This document shows positions 44,842-48,292 of a stretch of 48,292 nucleotides of DNA, piece by piece. The translations under genes and the position numbers were made by a program. The notes beneath the pieces are model-generated. The model did no database searches and was not told where the DNA came from. It saw only the letters and a list, made by a program, of their open reading frames with translations. The DNA is from Amycolatopsis tucumanensis. Lineage in GTDB: Bacteria; Actinomycetota; Actinomycetes; Mycobacteriales; Pseudonocardiaceae. The stretch is taken from assembly GCF_021654135.1 (NCBI RefSeq), contig NZ_JAKGSD010000061.1, positions 1 to 48,292 on the forward strand, written 5' to 3'. Every line of letters starts with the position of its first letter. The stretch's first letter is position 1.

Positions 44842-45220
44842 ATGCACGCGTCAACCACCGAAATGCCGAATCTCGCCGCCTATGACGTCATCCTCGTCAA
44901 CAGCAGCGGCGGCAAGGACTCACAAGCAATGCTCGACGAGGTCTGTACCCTCGCCGAGGCCGTGGGAGTCCTCGATCGCATCACCGTCCTGCACTGCGCG
45001 CTCGGTCACGTCGAGTGGCCCGGCACCAGCGAACTCGCCCGCAAACGAGCAAGGACTGCTCCTCGACCAAGTTCGTCGCCGCGGTCGCTGGCCTTCGGCC
45101 TCGGCTCGCTACTGCACTTCGGGCCAGAAGCGAGGCCCAGCAAGGAAACTCATTACGCAACTGGTCGCCGAGCTCGGCGATCTGGGCCGTCCGGGACTGT
45201 CCGAACAACGGTGGATCTGA
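44842..45220 (+). pseudogene. PAPS-reductase/PP-loop ATPase-like gene, truncated and frameshifted
   Basis: ATG 44842 follows AGAGGTGACTC. The first 55-60 residues are a typical PP-loop domain start: YDVILVNSSGGKDSQAMLDE with the SGGKDS loop, then VLHCALGHVEWPGTSELA. Near 45045 the frame is lost. In another frame GLLLDQVRRRGRWPSASARY and CTSGQKRGPARKLITQLVAE continue, with about 20 intervening residues missing, and the reading ends at 45220, at the left end of the IS256-type element. Proteins of this type resemble phosphoadenosine-phosphosulfate reductases but many are accessory proteins of unknown function often linked to mobile DNA. The deletion and IS insertion leave no functional product. 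Confidence 0.8.
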
Positions 45221-45266
45221 TCTTGGTCTGACACGCCGGGCGTGAGCTTGGCGGGAAGGATCGATC

Positions 45267-46088
45267 ATGACCGAAACACTGGACCTCGTGACCGATGATG
45301 TGGATCAGCAGCGGCTGGCGGAGCAGCTGCTCGCGCAGGCCAAGGAACAGGGCGTCGACCTGGTGGGGCCGGACGGGCTGCTGAACCAACTGACGAAGAA
45401 TGTGCTCGAAACCGCGCTGGACGCGGAGATGACCGAGCACCTGGGATACGACAAGCACGACCCGGCCGGCCGCGACAGCGGGAACTCCCGCAACGGCACC
45501 AGATCGAAAACGGTACTGACCGAGATCGGGCCGGTGGAGATCGAGGTGCCGCGCGACACCGACTCCTCGTTCGATCCGCAGATCGTGCGCAAGCGGCAAC
45601 GCCGGTTGACCGGTGTCGATGAGATCGTGCTGTCGCTATCGGCGAAGGGCCTGACCACCGGTGAGATCGCCGCACACTTCGACGATGTCTACGGCGCGAA
45701 GGTTTCCAAAGACACCATCTCGCGGATCACCGACAAGGTCGTCGCGGAGATGACCGAGTGGGCAAACCGGCCACTGGACCGCGTGTATCCGGTGCTGTTC
45801 ATCGACGCGATCCACGTCAAGATCCGCGACGGGCAGGTCACCAACCGGCCCATCTATGTCGCCATCGGCGTTACCGTCAACGGCGAACGTGACATCCTCG
45901 GCCTGTGGGCCGGAGACGGCGGCGAGGGCGCCAAGTTCTGGCTCAGCGTGTTGACCGAGATCAAGAACCGCGGCGTTGCCGATGTGTGCATCGCGGTCTG
46001 CGACGGGCTGAAAGGGCTGCCGGAGACCATCATCACGGTGTGGGAGCGGGCGGTCGTGCAGACGTGCGTCATCCACCTGATCCGCAAC
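45267..46088 (+). CDS. IS256-family transposase, 5' exon
   Basis: The first 274 codons of an IS256-type transposase, unbroken from ATG 45267. N-terminal LLAQAKEQGVDLVGPDGLLN and MTEHLGYDKHDPAG are followed by VPRDTDSSFDPQIVRKRQRR. The first catalytic Asp lies in VLFIDAIHVKIRDGQ and the second in VCIAVCDGLKGLPETI. The exon ends with CVIHLIRN at AAC 46086-46088, exactly at the end of a codon, where the intron begins with GTGCG. The coding sequence resumes at TCG 48240. The C-terminal catalytic Glu would lie beyond the window. Splicing would restore a full reading frame, so this gene may still be functional despite the insertion. Confidence 0.9.
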
Positions 46089-46634
46089 GTGCGCCGTGAG
46101 GCGCCTGTTATTTCGATCGGAGGTGAGAGACCTTCGACGCCGGGCCGTCGCAGCGGTTTGGTGAAGCTGAGGGCAGCCTGATCCGCGGAGTGGCGGGGAA
46201 GGGTGGAAGCGGCCCTGACAAAGCCGGGACGTGCCAGTACCGCCAGATGGTGCGGGCCCGGCGAGCGAGACGAGAAGGTGCACGTGAGAAACCAGCGGTG
46301 AAGCCTCGTTAGCAGGAACCGGCTCGAGCCTGGTGGATCTGGGCCGGGGCGTGGTGCGTGGTCCCCACTGTTTCGATGGGGCCTCCCGTCATGATCGAAG
46401 CCGTCGGTCGTGACAGTTCGGGATGAAGGTCTGCGGCGTAGTCCCGAGGGCCGCCGGGTATAGCTGGGCGCCTAACTCGTTGATCGGTAACAGGTGAACA
46501 CGGGAACCGTCCCGGTCCTGCCTTGCGCGACCGTGTGTCCGATGCGGTGACGTGAGGCTGGGTCCGCTGCCGGCCGATCGGGCCGGGACGGGGCGGAGCC
46601 ACCGTAGTAGTCCGAGGCCGGGAGAGCCGGTCAC

Positions 46635-48131
46635 ATGGCGAAGGGCGGCAGCGATGTGAGCGGGAAGGATGCTGTCATGCCGGAAGACGCACCGGTGAAT
46701 ATTGGTGCTCTGCTCGACCGCCCACTGGTGGTCCGGGAGCGGGTACTGGGGATTCAGACCAAACTGCACCGTTGGGCGACGGCCGACCGGGGCCGTCGCT
46801 TTGATGATCTGTTCAACCTCGTGGTGGACCCGGCGTTCCTCGTCATGGCGTGGACCCGAGTCCGGGAGAACAAGGGCGCCAAGACGGCCGGGATCGACGG
46901 GGCAACCGCGTGGTCGATCGAGAACAGCGAACGCGGCGTGGCCGGTTTCCTGACCGAACTGCGGTCCTCGGTGAAGAATCGTTCGTTCCGGCCAGCCCCG
47001 GTGCGCACCGCGCAGATCCCCAAGACGGGCGGCAAAATCCGCCGCCTGGGGATCCCAACGGTGCGCGACCGCGTCGTGCAGGCGTCCTTGAAACTGGTGT
47101 TGGAACCTATCCTGGAGGCCGATTTCGACCCGTGCAGCTACGGGTTCCGCCCGCAATGCCGATGCCAGGACGCCATCGAGGAGATCCGCTTTCACGCCGC
47201 ACGCGGCTACGAGCAGGTCTTCGAGGTCGATATCGCCGCCTGCTTCGACGAAATCTCGCACCCGGCCCTGATGGACCGGCTGCGGACTCGTGTCGGAGAC
47301 CGGCGTGTCCTGGCGCTGATCAAGGCGTTCCTGAAGGCGGGCCTGCTGGACGAGTTGCGTGACTTCCGGGACACCACCACCGGAACTCCTCAGGGCGGCA
47401 TCCTCTCGCCGCTGCTGGCCAATCTCGCTTTGAGTGTTCTCGACGAGCATTTCCGCGCCCGGTGGGAGGCGATGGGCACCCAGATCCAACGCTGGCGAGC
47501 CACCCGGCGCGGGGCCGCGACCTACTGCCTGATCCGCTATGCGGACGACTTCGTGGTGATGGTCTTCGGCACCCGGCAGCACGCCGAGAACCTCTACGGG
47601 GAGATCGAAACGGTCCTGGACCAGGTCGGGTTGCGGCTGGCGCCCGACAAGACCCGGGTGACCGGCATCGACGAGGGCGTCGACTTTCTCGGGTTTCAAA
47701 TCCAGCGACACCGGCAGAAAGGAAGCGACCGGCGGCTGATCTACACCTATCCGTCGAAGACGTCCCTGGCGACGATTCGACGCAAGGTCAGCGCAGCCAC
47801 CGGCAGACAGACCACCAGCCTCCCCGCGGACAAGCTGTTCGTTCGTTTAGGACAGATAACCCGCGGCTGGGCCTTCTACTTCCGGCACGGCGCGTCCAGC
47901 CGGGCGTTCGGCGCTCTCGACCACCATCTGTGGTGGAGGGTCTGGCGCTGGCTGCGCAACAAGCATCCGAACCGGAACGCGCGGTGGATCATCCGCCGCT
48001 ACTACGGCCCCGGCCAGTGGTGGCCCACCAGCAACGGCGTCCGGCTCTTCCAACCCGCAACGGTGAGCATCCAGCGTTACCGATTCCGGGGCGCGAAGAT
48101 CCCGAACCTGTGGACGGCCCAGAAGGCATAA
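46635..48131 (+). CDS. ltrA: Group II intron reverse transcriptase/maturase
   Basis: The intron-encoded protein that helps splicing and copies the intron into new sites. From ATG 46635 it has 498 residues (ATG 46677, MPEDAPVNIGALLDRP, is an alternative). RT blocks are clear: KGAKTAGIDGATAWSIE, PVRTAQIPKTGGKIRRLGIP, YGFRPQCRCQDAIEEI, FEVDIAACFDEISHPALMDR, TGTPQGGILSPLLANLALSV and the catalytic YADD in LIRYADDFVVMVFG. A maturase (X) domain follows (about 360-450), containing LPADKLFVRLGQITRGWAFY. The C-terminus is short (YRFRGAKIPNLW) with no HNH endonuclease motif visible, so mobility may rely on other primers. The frame is intact. Confidence 0.95.
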   Translation: MAKGGSDVSGKDAVMPEDAPVNIGALLDRPLVVRERVLGIQTKLHRWATADRGRRFDDLFNLVVDPAFLVMAWTRVRENKGAKTAGIDGATAWSIENSERGVAGFLTELRSSVKNRSFRPAPVRTAQIPKTGGKIRRLGIPTVRDRVVQASLKLVLEPILEADFDPCSYGFRPQCRCQDAIEEIRFHAARGYEQVFEVDIAACFDEISHPALMDRLRTRVGDRRVLALIKAFLKAGLLDELRDFRDTTTGTPQGGILSPLLANLALSVLDEHFRARWEAMGTQIQRWRATRRGAATYCLIRYADDFVVMVFGTRQHAENLYGEIETVLDQVGLRLAPDKTRVTGIDEGVDFLGFQIQRHRQKGSDRRLIYTYPSKTSLATIRRKVSAATGRQTTSLPADKLFVRLGQITRGWAFYFRHGASSRAFGALDHHLWWRVWRWLRNKHPNRNARWIIRRYYGPGQWWPTSNGVRLFQPATVSIQRYRFRGAKIPNLWTAQKA

Positions 48132-48144
48132 CGGCACTCGCGGA

Positions 48145-48239
48145 GAGCCCGGTGCACGGAAACGGGCACGCCGGGTTCGGCGGGCGGCCCGCAAACGGAC
48201 CGGTGGCAACACCGGCACCGCGCTGCGGGCCGACCCCAC
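48145..48239 (+). ncRNA. Group II intron domains V and VI (3' catalytic RNA)
   Basis: Domain V starts GAGAGCCCGGTGC (48144 onward) with the catalytic AGC triad, a GGAAAC loop, the CG bulge after GCA, and CCGGGTTCGG closing the stem by 48180. Domain VI (48181-48239) folds as a hairpin with CCGGTGGCAACACCGG near the tip and GGCCCGC/GCGGGCC at the base. A48233, 7 nt from the 3' end, is the candidate branch-point adenosine. Confidence 0.85.
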
Positions 48240-48292
48240 TCGTTCCGCTATGCCGGACGCCAACACCGGGATGCGATCGTGCGAGGTCTGAA
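48240..48292 (+). CDS. IS256-family transposase, start of the 3' exon
   Basis: The 53 bases after the intron read SFRYAGRQHRDAIVRGLK in the frame that continues the 5' exon (IRN-SFRY...). In IS256 transposases a [ST]xRYxxR segment follows CVIHLIRN directly, so this is the resumed gene. The window ends before the catalytic Glu region. Confidence 0.85.

Larger units (their letters stand above)
46089..48239 (+). mobile_element. Complete group II intron inserted in the IS256 transposase
   Basis: A 2151-nt retroelement. The 5' end is GTGCG (46089), the group II consensus, and the 3' end is ...CCCAC (48239), matching the usual AY end. The 546 nt before the intron ORF is structured non-coding RNA (domains I-III and the stem of IV), the ORF spans 46635-48131, and domains V and VI follow. 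Both boundaries are fixed by the transposase frame: AAC|TCG joins IRN to SFRYAGRQHRDAIVRGLK, the expected IS256 sequence. I could not assign the exon-binding sites by eye. Confidence 0.93.
45211..48292. mobile_element. Second IS256-family element, carrying a group II intron and cut by the window end
   Basis: The left boundary is estimated at about 45211, 56 nt before the transposase start, as in the first IS256-type element; the right end is outside the window, so terminal repeats cannot be compared. The element is a different lineage from the first one (transposases clearly diverged). It interrupts the PAPS-reductase-like remnant and itself contains the 2.15-kb intron. Confidence 0.75.

Overview
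The window is high-GC DNA from an actinobacterium. Mce/YrbE genes, a seven-iron ferredoxin, an NDMA-type alcohol dehydrogenase and an R2-like ligand-binding oxidase point to a lipid-degrading actinomycete, most likely of the Pseudonocardiales/Mycobacteriales breadth; genus is not determinable from what I can see. An intact metabolic island (about 9.7-41.4 kb) is flanked on both sides by mobile elements and decaying genes.

Left flank (1-9.6 kb): a small membrane-protein gene is split by an IS5-type element with CTAG target duplications. It is followed by a small HTH/coiled-coil gene, a ferredoxin-reductase tail, a TetR gene with a premature stop, and an intact block: acyl-CoA dehydrogenase, thioesterase and TetR, facing an LLM-type flavin oxidoreductase across a nested palindromic operator. 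A cytochrome P450 wrecked by frameshifts comes next, and its 3' end runs into an IS256-type element whose transposase has lost an internal segment.

Centre-left (9.7-31.1 kb): a PucR-type regulator, two palindromes, then a long co-directional run: acyl-CoA ligase, polytopic membrane protein (DUF3556-like), FAD oxidoreductase, small membrane protein, YrbE A and B permeases, Mce ATPase, six Mce proteins, an MMPL/RND protein, a membrane-anchored parvulin and a tiny membrane protein. Most junctions from the ATPase onward are 4-nt stop/start overlaps. I read this as a complete lipid importer with its own ATPase and accessory envelope factors.

Centre-right (31.1-41.4 kb): a divergent response regulator/histidine kinase pair, then NDMA-type alcohol dehydrogenase, R2lox, ferredoxin-NADP reductase, 7Fe ferredoxin, ECF sigma factor, aldehyde dehydrogenase, SCP2-type lipid carrier and acyl-CoA synthetase. 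Read as a pathway, an R2lox oxidase fed by its own reductase and ferredoxin would hydroxylate a lipid or hydrocarbon, and alcohol, aldehyde and acid steps would end in a CoA thioester. This is the most interesting candidate system here, because the physiological reaction of R2lox is not known to me.

Right flank (41.4-48.3 kb): frameshifted remnants of an alpha-methylacyl-CoA racemase, two or three enoyl-CoA hydratases (two fused by deletion) and a PAPS-reductase-like gene, then a second IS256-type transposase interrupted by a complete group II intron whose excision would restore the transposase frame. The IS runs off the window end. I found no tRNA, rRNA or CRISPR array.
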